A stretch of 7,899 nucleotides of DNA. It comes from Pseudomonadota bacterium. Lineage in GTDB: Bacteria > Pseudomonadota > Alphaproteobacteria > Rhizobiales > Segnochrobactraceae. The notes under the pieces were generated by a model. The model was not told the DNA's origin. It did no database searches and saw nothing but the letters and a program-made list of their open reading frames with translations. The translations under genes were made by a program, and so were the position numbers. The DNA lies in the NCBI GenBank assembly GCA_023442215.1, contig JAEZMP010000658.1:1-7899 (forward strand), written 5' to 3'. Below, piece by piece: positions 1 to 6,341 of the stretch (position 1 is the stretch's first letter; each line of letters opens with the position of its first letter).

Positions 1-339
1 GGGCTCGACCGCAAGGTCGCGGAAAAGCGTGCGCTGGCGCTGCTGCGGGTGATGCGGATCGACCACCGCGCGACGCACCATCCGGCGCAGATGTCGGGCG
101 GCGAGCGCCAGCGCGTCGCCATCGCCCGCGCTGTCGCCAATGCGCCGCGCGTGCTCCTCGCCGACGAGCCGACCGGAAATCTCGATCCGCGCACCGCCGA
201 GCAGGTGTTCGACGCGCTCGACGCCCTCGTCCGCGCCTCGCGCCTCGCCGCCCTCGTCGCCACCCACAACATGGAGATCGCGGCGCGCATGAGCCGCCGC
301 ATCACCATCGCCGACGGCAAGATCGTGCCGCTGGACTGA
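1..339 (+). CDS. lolD: LolD-type ABC transporter ATPase, 3' part
   Basis: This is the C-terminal 112 residues of an ABC ATPase, open at the left edge, so the Walker A loop is outside the window. Visible in reading order are the signature motif MSGGERQRVAIARA (about residues 31-44), the Walker B segment VLLADEPTGNLD (51-62) with its catalytic glutamate and D-loop, and the switch histidine in ATHN (H89). The DEPTGNLD form and the short C-terminus right after the H-loop place it in the LolD/MacB/FtsE group. LolD powers the LolCDE complex, which extracts lipoproteins from the inner membrane and passes them to LolA. The lolD name rests mainly on a dnaE gene lying downstream, an arrangement known from alphaproteobacteria; another member of the group remains possible. 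The gene ends 9 bases from the end of the convergent phosphate transporter gene. Confidence 0.82.
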   Translation, partial: GLDRKVAEKRALALLRVMRIDHRATHHPAQMSGGERQRVAIARAVANAPRVLLADEPTGNLDPRTAEQVFDALDALVRASRLAALVATHNMEIAARMSRRITIADGKIVPLD

Positions 340-341
340 GC

Positions 342-370
342 GCGGGCGTCAGCCCGCCGTGTCGGCGGGC
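342..370. other. Overlapping hairpins where lolD and the transporter gene converge
   Basis: Three GC-rich segments can pair in two mutually exclusive ways. GCGGGC (342-347) can pair with GCCCGC (352-357) around a 4-base loop. Alternatively GCCCGCCG (352-359) can pair with CGGCGGGC (363-370) around a 3-base loop. The structure spans the lolD 3' flank and the last codons of the minus-strand gene, so it could slow both convergent transcripts. There is no T-tract on either strand, so it is not a standard intrinsic terminator. The inverted repeats are seen; a role in transcript ending or protection is inference. Confidence 0.35.
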
Positions 371-2016
371 CGCAGGCGCGACGGCAGCAGGGCGCCTTCC
401 CGCTGCAGCACCGGCTCCGCCGCCGCTGCGACCAGGTGGGCGTTGATGCGGCGGATGTCGCGCAGGATGTCGAGGTGGAGCGTGTCCGTCTCGATGGTCT
501 CGATTCGGCCCGCGCGCATGCGCTGGAAATGAGCTTCCGACTCGCTCGCCTCCATGTCGCGGAAGGCCTCCTTCTCGGTCGTCAGCGCCCGGGCCGCGCG
601 GGCATCGCCCGTCATCAGCAGCGAAGCGGCATTGCGCAGGTTCACGATCAGCCGGTCGACCATGGCGACGAGCTCGGCCTGCCCCTCCTTGGAGAAGGTG
701 AGGGCGCGCTTCACCCGCTTGTGCGCGTCCGTCAGCAGGTTGCGGCTGACGATATCGCCGGCGTGCTCGATGTTGGTGGCGAAGGTCAGGATCTCCGACA
801 GCCGGCGGTGATCCTCGTCGGTGAGCTGCTCGACGTCGAGCGACGACAGATAGGCCCGGATCGCGGCATTGATCCGGTCGATCTGGTCGTCCAGCCGCTT
901 GGCGTCGACGATGCGCTTGGTGTCGCCGTGTTCGATCGCGTCGCGGCCGGCGCGCAGCAGTTCTTCCAGGATATCGGCGAGCCGCAGCGCCTCGCGCGCC
1001 GCCGCGCCGAGGGCGACCACGGGGATGCCGAGCGAGGCGTGGTCGAGATAGAGCGGGCGCGAGGGATCGCTCGCCGCCGGCGCCGACGGCAGCAGCCGCG
1101 TCAGCAGCGCCGCGAACCGGTCGAGCACCGGGAAGAACGCGAGCGCGACGACGATGTTGAACGCGGTGTGAAAATCGGCGACGGCGCGCGCCTCGTTCGG
1201 TTCGATCGACACGATCAGCGGGCCGAGCCACGGCAGCGCTGCGAGCACGATGGCGACACCGATCACGCGGTTGATGAGGTTGCCGATGGGCAGCCGCCGC
1301 TCGGCCGGGTCCTGGCCGCTGCCCGATTCGAACACCGGGTTGAGCGCGGTGCCGAGATTGGCGCCGAGCACCAGGGCGAACGCCGCATCCGGCGAGACCA
1401 CGCCCTTCGAGGCGAACGACATCGCCAGAAGTACGATCGTGACGCTCGAATGGGCCGCCCAGGTGATCACGGCCGAGAACAGCACGGCGAGCACCGGCTC
1501 CGTCGACACGAGCCCGAGCAGCAGGCGCAGGCTCGGCGTGTCCTCGTAGGGCGTGATCAGGCCGAGGATCGCATGGAGCGCGATGAGGATGAGGCCGAGC
1601 CCGATGAAGGCGCGGCCGAGATCGTGGCTGCGCGAGCCCGAGGAGCGGCGGAACATGACGACGCCGAGCAGGATCAGCACCGGGGCGACCGCCGCGACGT
1701 CGAACGACAGCAGCTGCACGATCAGCGTGGTGCCGACATTGGCGCCGAGCATGACCGCGAGCGCGGGGACGAGCGCCATCAGCCCTTCGGCGACGAAGCC
1801 GGCGACCATCAGCCCGGTCGCGGTGCTCGATTGCAGCAGGGCCGTCACGATCAGCCCGCTCGCGAACGCCTTGTAGCGGTTCGACACCGCCCGCCCGATC
1901 ATCTGCCGGAGGTTGGCGCCGAACGCGCGCTGCACGCTGGTCTGCACCATGTGCACGCCCCACAGCAGCAGGGCGACGAAGCCGGCAAGGTCGATCAGGG
2001 TCAGCGAAACGTCCAT
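349..2016 (-). CDS. Na+/phosphate cotransporter family protein with PhoU-like C-terminal domain
   Basis: The 555-residue product is an inner-membrane protein of the Na/Pi-cotransporter II (NptA/YjbB-like) family, expected to move phosphate coupled to sodium. The N-terminal about 310 residues contain hydrophobic helices with the family's inverted duplication. The first half has QSSTAT (62-67) and GANVGTT (91-97); the second half has HSSVTI (189-194) and GANLGTALNP (218-227). The second QSS motif has histidine in place of glutamine. Residues about 335-535 are a charged, helical, soluble PhoU-like domain containing a TNIEHAGD segment (414-421) that resembles the PhoU E-R-x-x-D signature; such a domain may sense or gate transport. 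The start at 2016 is the first methionine before the hydrophobic segment, but no good Shine-Dalgarno is visible. It runs against lolD and away from dnaE, splitting two genes that are neighbours in many relatives. Direction of transport is not shown by sequence. Confidence 0.9.
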   Translation of the reverse strand: MDVSLTLIDLAGFVALLLWGVHMVQTSVQRAFGANLRQMIGRAVSNRYKAFASGLIVTALLQSSTATGLMVAGFVAEGLMALVPALAVMLGANVGTTLIVQLLSFDVAAVAPVLILLGVVMFRRSSGSRSHDLGRAFIGLGLILIALHAILGLITPYEDTPSLRLLLGLVSTEPVLAVLFSAVITWAAHSSVTIVLLAMSFASKGVVSPDAAFALVLGANLGTALNPVFESGSGQDPAERRLPIGNLINRVIGVAIVLAALPWLGPLIVSIEPNEARAVADFHTAFNIVVALAFFPVLDRFAALLTRLLPSAPAASDPSRPLYLDHASLGIPVVALGAAAREALRLADILEELLRAGRDAIEHGDTKRIVDAKRLDDQIDRINAAIRAYLSSLDVEQLTDEDHRRLSEILTFATNIEHAGDIVSRNLLTDAHKRVKRALTFSKEGQAELVAMVDRLIVNLRNAASLLMTGDARAARALTTEKEAFRDMEASESEAHFQRMRAGRIETIETDTLHLDILRDIRRINAHLVAAAAEPVLQREGALLPSRLRPADTAG

Positions 2017-2204
2017 CGCGCGGGAAAGGCTTTCTGTTGCAGGGGGCGCGTCGGCCGCATCGAGGCGCGGGCCGGCAGCCGGAGGGGGAAGGGCAGATGG
2101 AAAGCCGGCTTACCAACCGGCGCAACATGCCGACAATGAAACCAAATGCGGCCAGGGTTTGTTAACGCTGGGGAGACAGCCACTTTGTCCTTGGCTTGTT
2201 CTCC

Positions 2205-2234
2205 TTGCAATGGGAACGAAAAAAGAACAAATTA
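2205..2234 (+). promoter_or_regulatory. Possible sigma70-like promoter enclosing the LexA box
   Basis: TTGCAA (2205-2210) is a fair -35 element. Eighteen bases on is AAATTA (2229-2234), or at 17 bases CAAATT, which is only a weak -10. With this assignment the LexA-type repeat fills the spacer, where a bound repressor would block RNA polymerase. Transcription would start near 2241 and give a leader of about 57 bases before the small gene. The -10 is poor, so the exact hexamers are uncertain. Confidence 0.3.
2214..2228. promoter_or_regulatory. LexA (SOS) operator of alphaproteobacterial type
   Basis: The sequence GAACGAAAAAAGAAC is an exact GAAC-N7-GAAC direct repeat, equal to GTTC-N7-GTTC on the other strand, with an A/T-rich spacer and A/T-rich right flank. 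Alphaproteobacterial LexA is known to bind this direct-repeat form instead of the CTG-N10-CAG palindrome of enterics. It lies 69 bases upstream of the small membrane protein gene at 2298 and 197 bases upstream of the divergent transporter start. The distance favours control of the plus-strand gene, and perhaps dnaE behind it. The match and its position are seen; binding by LexA is inferred. Confidence 0.7.
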
Positions 2235-2287
2235 GGATCATAAGACGAATTCATGAGAACGAACGCAGATAGAGACGAACCGAACAT

Positions 2288-2292
2288 GGAGG
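2288..2292 (+). promoter_or_regulatory. Ribosome binding site fixing the micro-ORF start
   Basis: GGAGG lies 5 bases before the ATG at 2298, an ideal Shine-Dalgarno. It overlaps an in-frame upstream ATG at 2286, which has no ribosome binding site of its own. This decides the 32-residue start over the 36-residue alternative. Confidence 0.75.
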
Positions 2293-2297
2293 CTCCG

Positions 2298-2396
2298 ATG
2301 AAACAGACGGCGCAGGACATGGCAGCTCTGATCGCGCTTACCCTTTTCGCGGCGACGCTCGTGGTGTGGATCGACGCCATCTCCGCCTTCGCGTGA
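2298..2396 (+). CDS. 32-residue single-pass membrane microprotein, putatively SOS-induced
   Basis: This ORF is too short for usual gene callers. It encodes a short polar N-terminus (MKQTAQDM), then a continuous hydrophobic stretch AALIALTLFAATLVVWI (residues 9-25), one aspartate (D26) and the tail AISAFA. That is the pattern of a single inner-membrane helix with almost no soluble part. The start at 2298 has a near-perfect GGAGG at 5-base spacing. A LexA-type operator lies upstream, and dnaE follows 136 bases after the stop in the same direction. Small SOS-induced membrane proteins of about 30 residues are known in alphaproteobacteria: Caulobacter SidA, 29 residues, inhibits division through the septal FtsW/FtsN machinery. 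I infer a comparable role but cannot show homology from one sequence. It could instead be a leader peptide for dnaE or a small partner of another membrane complex. Confidence 0.68.
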   Translation: MKQTAQDMAALIALTLFAATLVVWIDAISAFA

Positions 2397-2410
2397 CCCG
2401 CACCCGCGGG
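2397..2410 (+). other. Small hairpin directly after the micro-ORF stop
   Basis: CCCGC (2397-2401) and GCGGG (2406-2410) form a perfect 5-base-pair stem with a 4-base loop immediately after the TGA. No T-tract follows, so it is unlikely to terminate fully. It might cause partial read-through or stabilise the upstream message. Confidence 0.25.
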
Positions 2411-2522
2411 ATGTGGACAACCCGAAACGGGGTCGACATTCCGGCGGGACGGGAGAACAACGGGAACGGTGGGACGGCAGCACGGTCGCCACAGGCGGGC
2501 GATGCGGCGGCGATCACGCGAC

Positions 2523-2527
2523 GGAGG
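2523..2527 (+). promoter_or_regulatory. Ribosome binding site fixing the dnaE start
   Basis: GGAGG sits 5 bases before the ATG at 2533. This supports the 1153-residue DnaE start over an in-frame GTG at 2413, which would add 40 residues of low-complexity, non-family-like sequence. Confidence 0.8.
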
Positions 2528-2532
2528 CAGCG

Positions 2533-5500
2533 ATGGCGGGCACACGGTTGGCGGACGGCTCGGCCGGTTTCGTTCACCTCAGGGTACATTCCGCTTACTC
2601 GCTGCTCGAGGGCGCGCTGCATGTGAAGGACGTGGTCGGTCTCGCCAAGGCCGACCGTCAGCCCGCGGTGGCGGTGACGGACAGCGGAAACCTGTTCGGC
2701 GCGCTGGAATTCTCCGCCAAGGCGATGGAGTCCGGGGTGCAGCCGATCATCGGGTGCGAACTCGGGGTCGATTTCGGCGACGAAGAGCCGACGCGCCGCA
2801 ACGGCGTCCGCGAGCGGCTGCCGAGCGTCGTGCTGCTCGCCTCGACACCGACGGGATTCGCGAACCTAGTCCGCCTCGTGAGCCGCTCGTTCATGGAGAC
2901 GGACAACAGCGTCGAGCCGCATGTCGGCATCGAATCGCTCCTTCAGGAAAGCCCGGGCCTGATCGCCCTCAGCGGCGGCCCGCGCGGCCCCGTCGACCGG
3001 GCGATCCTCGCCGGCGGCGGCGCGCTGGCGCGGTCGCGCCTGGAACGGCTCGCCGCGATCTTCGACCGGCGGCTCTATGTGGAACTGCAGCGCCATCAGC
3101 TCGCGTCCGAGCAGGCGGTGGAGCCCGAACTGGTCGATCTCGCCTATCGGCTCGGCCTGCCGCTGGTCGCCACCAACGAGGTCTATTTCGCCAAGCGCGA
3201 CGATTACGAGGCCCACGATGCGCTGCTGTGCATCGCCGACGGCCGCACGCTGATCGAGGACGACCGGCGGCGGCTGACGCCGGAGCACGCCTTCAAGTCG
3301 CGCGCGGAGATGGTGTCATTGTTCGCCGACCTGCCCGAGGCGATCGAGAGCACCATGGAGATCGCGCGGCGTTGCGCGGTGGTGGCGACGAAGCGCAAGC
3401 CGATTCTGCCGCGGTTTGCGGGGATCGGGGCTGACCCCGAGGAAGCGATGCGCGCCGAAGCCGCGTTGATGCGCGAGCGGGCGCAGACCGGCCTCGCGCA
3501 GCGGCTGGAGCGCCACGGAATGGCGCCGGGCCTCGACGAGACCGCCTATCGCGAGCGGCTCGATTTCGAGCTCGGCATCATCGAGCGGATGAAGTTCCCC
3601 GGCTACTTCCTGATCGTGTCCGACTTCATCCAGTGGGCGAAGGCCCAGGGCATTCCCGTCGGGCCGGGCCGCGGATCGGGCGCGGGATCGCTGGTTGCCT
3701 ATTCGCTGACGATCACCGACCTCGACCCCATGCGGTTCGGCCTGCTGTTCGAGCGCTTCCTGAACCCGGAACGCGTGTCGATGCCGGACTTCGACATCGA
3801 TTTCTGCCAGGACCGGCGCGAAGAGGTGATCCGCTACGTCCAGGCGAAGTATGGCCGCGCGCAGGTCGCGCAGATCATCACCTTCGGAACCCTGCAGGCG
3901 CGCGCCGTGCTGCGCGACGTCGGGCGCGTGCTGCAGATGCCCTACGGCCAGGTCGACCGCCTCTGCAAGCTGGTGCCGCAGAACCCGGCCAAGCCCGTCA
4001 CCCTCGCCGAGGCTGTGCGTGACGAGCCGAAGCTGCAGGAAGCCAAGGCCGAGGAACCCATCGTCGAGCGGCTCGTCGGCATGGCGATGAAGCTCGAGGG
4101 GCTGTTCCGCCATGCCTCGACCCACGCGGCGGGCATCGTGATCGGCGACCGTCCGCTCGAAGAGCTGGTGCCGCTCTACCGCGATCCGCGCTCCGACATG
4201 CCGGTCACCCAGTACAACATGAAATGGGTGGAATCGGCCGGGCTGGTGAAGTTCGACTTCCTCGGCCTCAAGACCCTGACGGTGATCGACGTCGCGGTGA
4301 AGCTGCTTGCCAAGCGCGGGATCGAGGTCGACATCGCGGCGCTTCCCCTCGACGACGCCGAGACTTACGCCATGCTGGCGCGCGGCGAGACGGTCGGCGT
4401 GTTCCAGCTCGAAAGCCAGGGCATGCGCAAGGCGCTGGCCGGCATGAAGCCCGACCGGTTCGAGGACATCATCGCGCTCGTGGCGCTCTACCGTCCCGGC
4501 CCGATGGACAACATTCCCCACTACAACCGCTGCAAGCACGGGCTCGAGGAGCCCGACTATCTGCACCCGCTGCTGGAGCCGATCCTGAAAGAGACCTTCG
4601 GGGTCATCATCTATCAGGAGCAGGTGATGCAGATCGCGCAGGTGCTTTCGGGCTATTCGCTCGGCGAAGCCGACCTGCTGCGCCGGGCCATGGGCAAGAA
4701 GATCCGCGAGGAGATGGTGGTCCAGCGCGCCCGCTTCGTGGAGGGCGCGGTCGCCAACCGCGTGCCCAAGGCGCAGGCCGAGACCATCTTCGACCTCGTG
4801 GCGAAGTTCGCCGACTACGGCTTCAACAAGTCCCACGCCGCGGCCTACGCGCTCGTCGCCTACCAGACGGCGTGGCTCAAGGCCAACCACCCGGTTGAGT
4901 TCCTGGCGGCGTCGATGACGCTCGACATGACCAACACCGACAAGCTGAACGATTTCCGCCGCGAGGCCGACCGGCTGAAGATCGCCGTGCTGCCGCCGCT
5001 GATCAACCGCTCCGGCCCGACCTTCGAGGTGATCGAGGGCAAGATCGCCTACGCGCTTGCCGCGGTGAAGGGCGTCGGCCGCTCGATGGTGGACCACATC
5101 GTGGAAGCGCGCGGGGAAAAGCCGTTCCGCGATTTCGGCGATTTCGCCCGGCGCATCAACCCGCGTGTCGTCAACAAGCGCGCGCTCGAAGGGCTGGCCT
5201 GCGCCGGCGGCTTCGACGACCTGGAAGCGAACCGCGCGCGGGTCGTGGGCGGGCTCGACCATGTGCTCGCCGAAGCGGCGCGGGCGAGCGAGGGCGCTGA
5301 AATCGGCCAGTCCGAGCTGTTCGGCGGCGCGGGTCCGCAGCCGCTGGCGCTGCCGAACGTCGATCCTTGGCTGCCGACGGAGCGGCTGCAGCGGGAATAT
5401 GCCGCCATCGGCTTCTATCTCTCGGCCCATCCGCTCGACGAATACCGCCCGATGCTGAAGCAGATGCGGGTGCAGATGTGGAGCGACTTCGTCGAGGCGG

Positions 5501-5994
5501 TGAAGCGCGGCGCGGCGGCCGGGCGGCTCGTTGGCACCGTCACCCAGCGCCAGGAGCGCAAGACGCGCACCGGCAACCGCATGGGCATCGTCAGGATGTC
5601 GGACCCGACCGGGCAATATGAGGCGATCGCCTTTTCCGAGACCCTCGCGCAGGTCCGTGACCGGCTGGAGCCGGGCCAGTCGGTGGTGCTGATCGTCGCC
5701 GCGGAAGAACGCGAGGAAGGCGTCAGCGTCCGCATCCAGTCGGTGGAGTCGCTCGACGAGGCGGCACGGCGCATGAAGCACGCGCTGCGGGTGTTCGTGC
5801 GCGACGAGGCCCCGCTCGATGCCCTGGCGCGCCGGCTTCCCGCCGGGGGCGACGGCGAGGTGAGCGTGGTGCTGCTGCTCGACGACGGTCGCCGCGAGAT
5901 CGAGATGCGGCTTCCCGGCCGCTACGCGGTGTCGCCGCCGCTCGCCGGCGCGCTGCGCACGGTGCCGGGCGTGGTCGAGGTCGAACTCGCCTGA
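2533..5994 (+). CDS. dnaE: DNA polymerase III alpha subunit (DnaE1)
   Basis: This is the replicative polymerase catalytic subunit of the DNA polymerase III holoenzyme, 1153 residues, a normal length for alphaproteobacterial DnaE1. In order: a PHP domain (about 13-280) opening with FVHLRVHSAYSLLEGAL; the palm with GPGRGSGAGSLVAYS (377-391) and SMPDFDIDF (416-424), whose D421 and D423 are two catalytic aspartates; the third, D575, in VKFDFLGL; fingers with LYRPGPMDNIP (652-662) and DYGFNKSHAAAYA (761-773); a helix-hairpin-helix near 840-855; a beta-clamp-binding motif QSELF (926-930); and an OB fold (about 995-1070). The PHP metal site is degenerate (R17 and S51 where active forms have histidine), so proofreading should come from a separate DnaQ. 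The ATG at 2533 has GGAGG 5 bases upstream. I see no separate promoter in the 136 bases after the micro-ORF, so the two may share a transcript. Confidence 0.98.
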   Translation: MAGTRLADGSAGFVHLRVHSAYSLLEGALHVKDVVGLAKADRQPAVAVTDSGNLFGALEFSAKAMESGVQPIIGCELGVDFGDEEPTRRNGVRERLPSVVLLASTPTGFANLVRLVSRSFMETDNSVEPHVGIESLLQESPGLIALSGGPRGPVDRAILAGGGALARSRLERLAAIFDRRLYVELQRHQLASEQAVEPELVDLAYRLGLPLVATNEVYFAKRDDYEAHDALLCIADGRTLIEDDRRRLTPEHAFKSRAEMVSLFADLPEAIESTMEIARRCAVVATKRKPILPRFAGIGADPEEAMRAEAALMRERAQTGLAQRLERHGMAPGLDETAYRERLDFELGIIERMKFPGYFLIVSDFIQWAKAQGIPVGPGRGSGAGSLVAYSLTITDLDPMRFGLLFERFLNPERVSMPDFDIDFCQDRREEVIRYVQAKYGRAQVAQIITFGTLQARAVLRDVGRVLQMPYGQVDRLCKLVPQNPAKPVTLAEAVRDEPKLQEAKAEEPIVERLVGMAMKLEGLFRHASTHAAGIVIGDRPLEELVPLYRDPRSDMPVTQYNMKWVESAGLVKFDFLGLKTLTVIDVAVKLLAKRGIEVDIAALPLDDAETYAMLARGETVGVFQLESQGMRKALAGMKPDRFEDIIALVALYRPGPMDNIPHYNRCKHGLEEPDYLHPLLEPILKETFGVIIYQEQVMQIAQVLSGYSLGEADLLRRAMGKKIREEMVVQRARFVEGAVANRVPKAQAETIFDLVAKFADYGFNKSHAAAYALVAYQTAWLKANHPVEFLAASMTLDMTNTDKLNDFRREADRLKIAVLPPLINRSGPTFEVIEGKIAYALAAVKGVGRSMVDHIVEARGEKPFRDFGDFARRINPRVVNKRALEGLACAGGFDDLEANRARVVGGLDHVLAEAARASEGAEIGQSELFGGAGPQPLALPNVDPWLPTERLQREYAAIGFYLSAHPLDEYRPMLKQMRVQMWSDFVEAVKRGAAAGRLVGTVTQRQERKTRTGNRMGIVRMSDPTGQYEAIAFSETLAQVRDRLEPGQSVVLIVAAEEREEGVSVRIQSVESLDEAARRMKHALRVFVRDEAPLDALARRLPAGGDGEVSVVLLLDDGRREIEMRLPGRYAVSPPLAGALRTVPGVVEVELA

Positions 5995-6341
5995 GGGTTC
6001 CGCTGTCGGCGCGCCGGCCGGCTCCACGCCGGGCGTATCGCCGGACCGCGCCGGGCGCCGGCGGCGGCCGTACGCGTTCAACATGCGCCGGGGTGGCGCT
6101 GCGGCGGCGATCCACGCAGGCGGATCACGGCCTGCAACGCAAAGGGCCGCTGCGACCTAGAGCATATCCCAGTTCAGATCGAGCCGATCTGAACGACAAG
6201 GATATGCTCAAGCCTTTGAATTTGGAGCGCTTTCTTATCGATCTGATGGTTCCATCGGATCGGAAAGCGCTCTAGCCGCTTCGTTCGGCCGTTGCCCCGG
6301 CGCGTCCGCGCGGGACCGCCGGGCGCGGCCCTGCGATCGGA
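5995..6341. other. Convergent intergenic region after dnaE
   Basis: This 347-base gap lies between the ends of dnaE and the small minus-strand gene. The first 160 bases are very GC-rich and I see no gene and no stem followed by a T-run in them. The only organised element is the double-hairpin repeat at 6157-6275. An open frame at 6093-6275 reads straight through that repeat and has no coding character. Confidence 0.6.
6157..6275. repeat. CTAGAGC-bounded double-hairpin intergenic repeat
   Basis: The 119-base element begins with CTAGAGC (6157-6163) and ends with its exact inverse GCTCTAG (6269-6275). Inside are two long stems. The first pairs AGCATATCC (6161-6169) with GGATATGCT (6200-6208), and GTTCAGATCG (6172-6181) with CGATCTGAAC (6185-6194). 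The second pairs GAGCGCTTTC (6225-6234) with GAAAGCGCTC (6263-6272), and CGATCTGATGG (6239-6249) with CCATCGGATCG (6252-6262) through one G-T wobble. It is AT-richer than its surroundings. Rhizobiales genomes carry many dispersed palindromic repeats with AGAGC/GCTCT ends, and this looks like one of them, possibly non-autonomous and mobile. It sits where convergent transcripts from dnaE and the small gene meet, so it may also limit read-through. Copy number cannot be judged from one window. Confidence 0.72.

Larger units (their letters stand above)
2017..2297. other. Divergent leader between the transporter gene and the small membrane protein gene
   Basis: This 281-base non-coding stretch separates the minus-strand phosphate transporter start from the plus-strand micro-ORF. 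It is clearly richer in A/T than the flanking genes, especially from about 2130 to 2285, as expected of a promoter region. The only sharply defined signals I find are the GAAC-N7-GAAC repeat at 2214-2228 and a possible promoter around it. I could not identify a convincing promoter for the minus-strand transporter gene. GAAC also occurs at 2257, 2261, 2277 and 2282, but none of these pairs has LexA spacing. Confidence 0.6.

Noticed and set aside
302..2128. Second minus-strand frame overlapping the transporter gene
   Set aside because: Low-complexity Arg/Ala/Pro composition and no domain; a frame-shifted shadow of the same gene.
436..2139. Long open frame on the + strand opposite the transporter gene
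   Set aside because: It is rich in Arg, Gly, Asp and His without motifs, a high-GC antisense shadow of the transporter, which has clear family motifs on the other strand.
2257..2285. Cluster of GAAC tetramers as additional LexA sites
   Set aside because: Copies start at 2257, 2261, 2277 and 2282; no pair is 11 bases apart.
2286..2297. Earlier in-frame ATG for the small membrane protein
   Set aside because: It overlaps the GGAGG that serves the ATG at 2298 and has no ribosome binding site of its own.
2455..2467. Second GAAC pair upstream of dnaE as another LexA box
   Set aside because: The spacing is N5, not N7.
2413..2532. N-terminal extension of dnaE from a GTG at 2413
   Set aside because: The 40 added residues do not look like the DnaE family, and the ATG at 2533 has GGAGG at 5-base spacing followed directly by the conserved start of the PHP domain.
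3316..6084. 922-codon open frame antisense to dnaE
   Set aside because: A shadow of dnaE, with Arg/His/Leu/Asp-rich composition and no motifs.
6093..6275. 60-codon open frame through the palindromic repeat
   Set aside because: It ends inside the repeat, has no ribosome binding site and its sequence is dictated by the hairpin arms.
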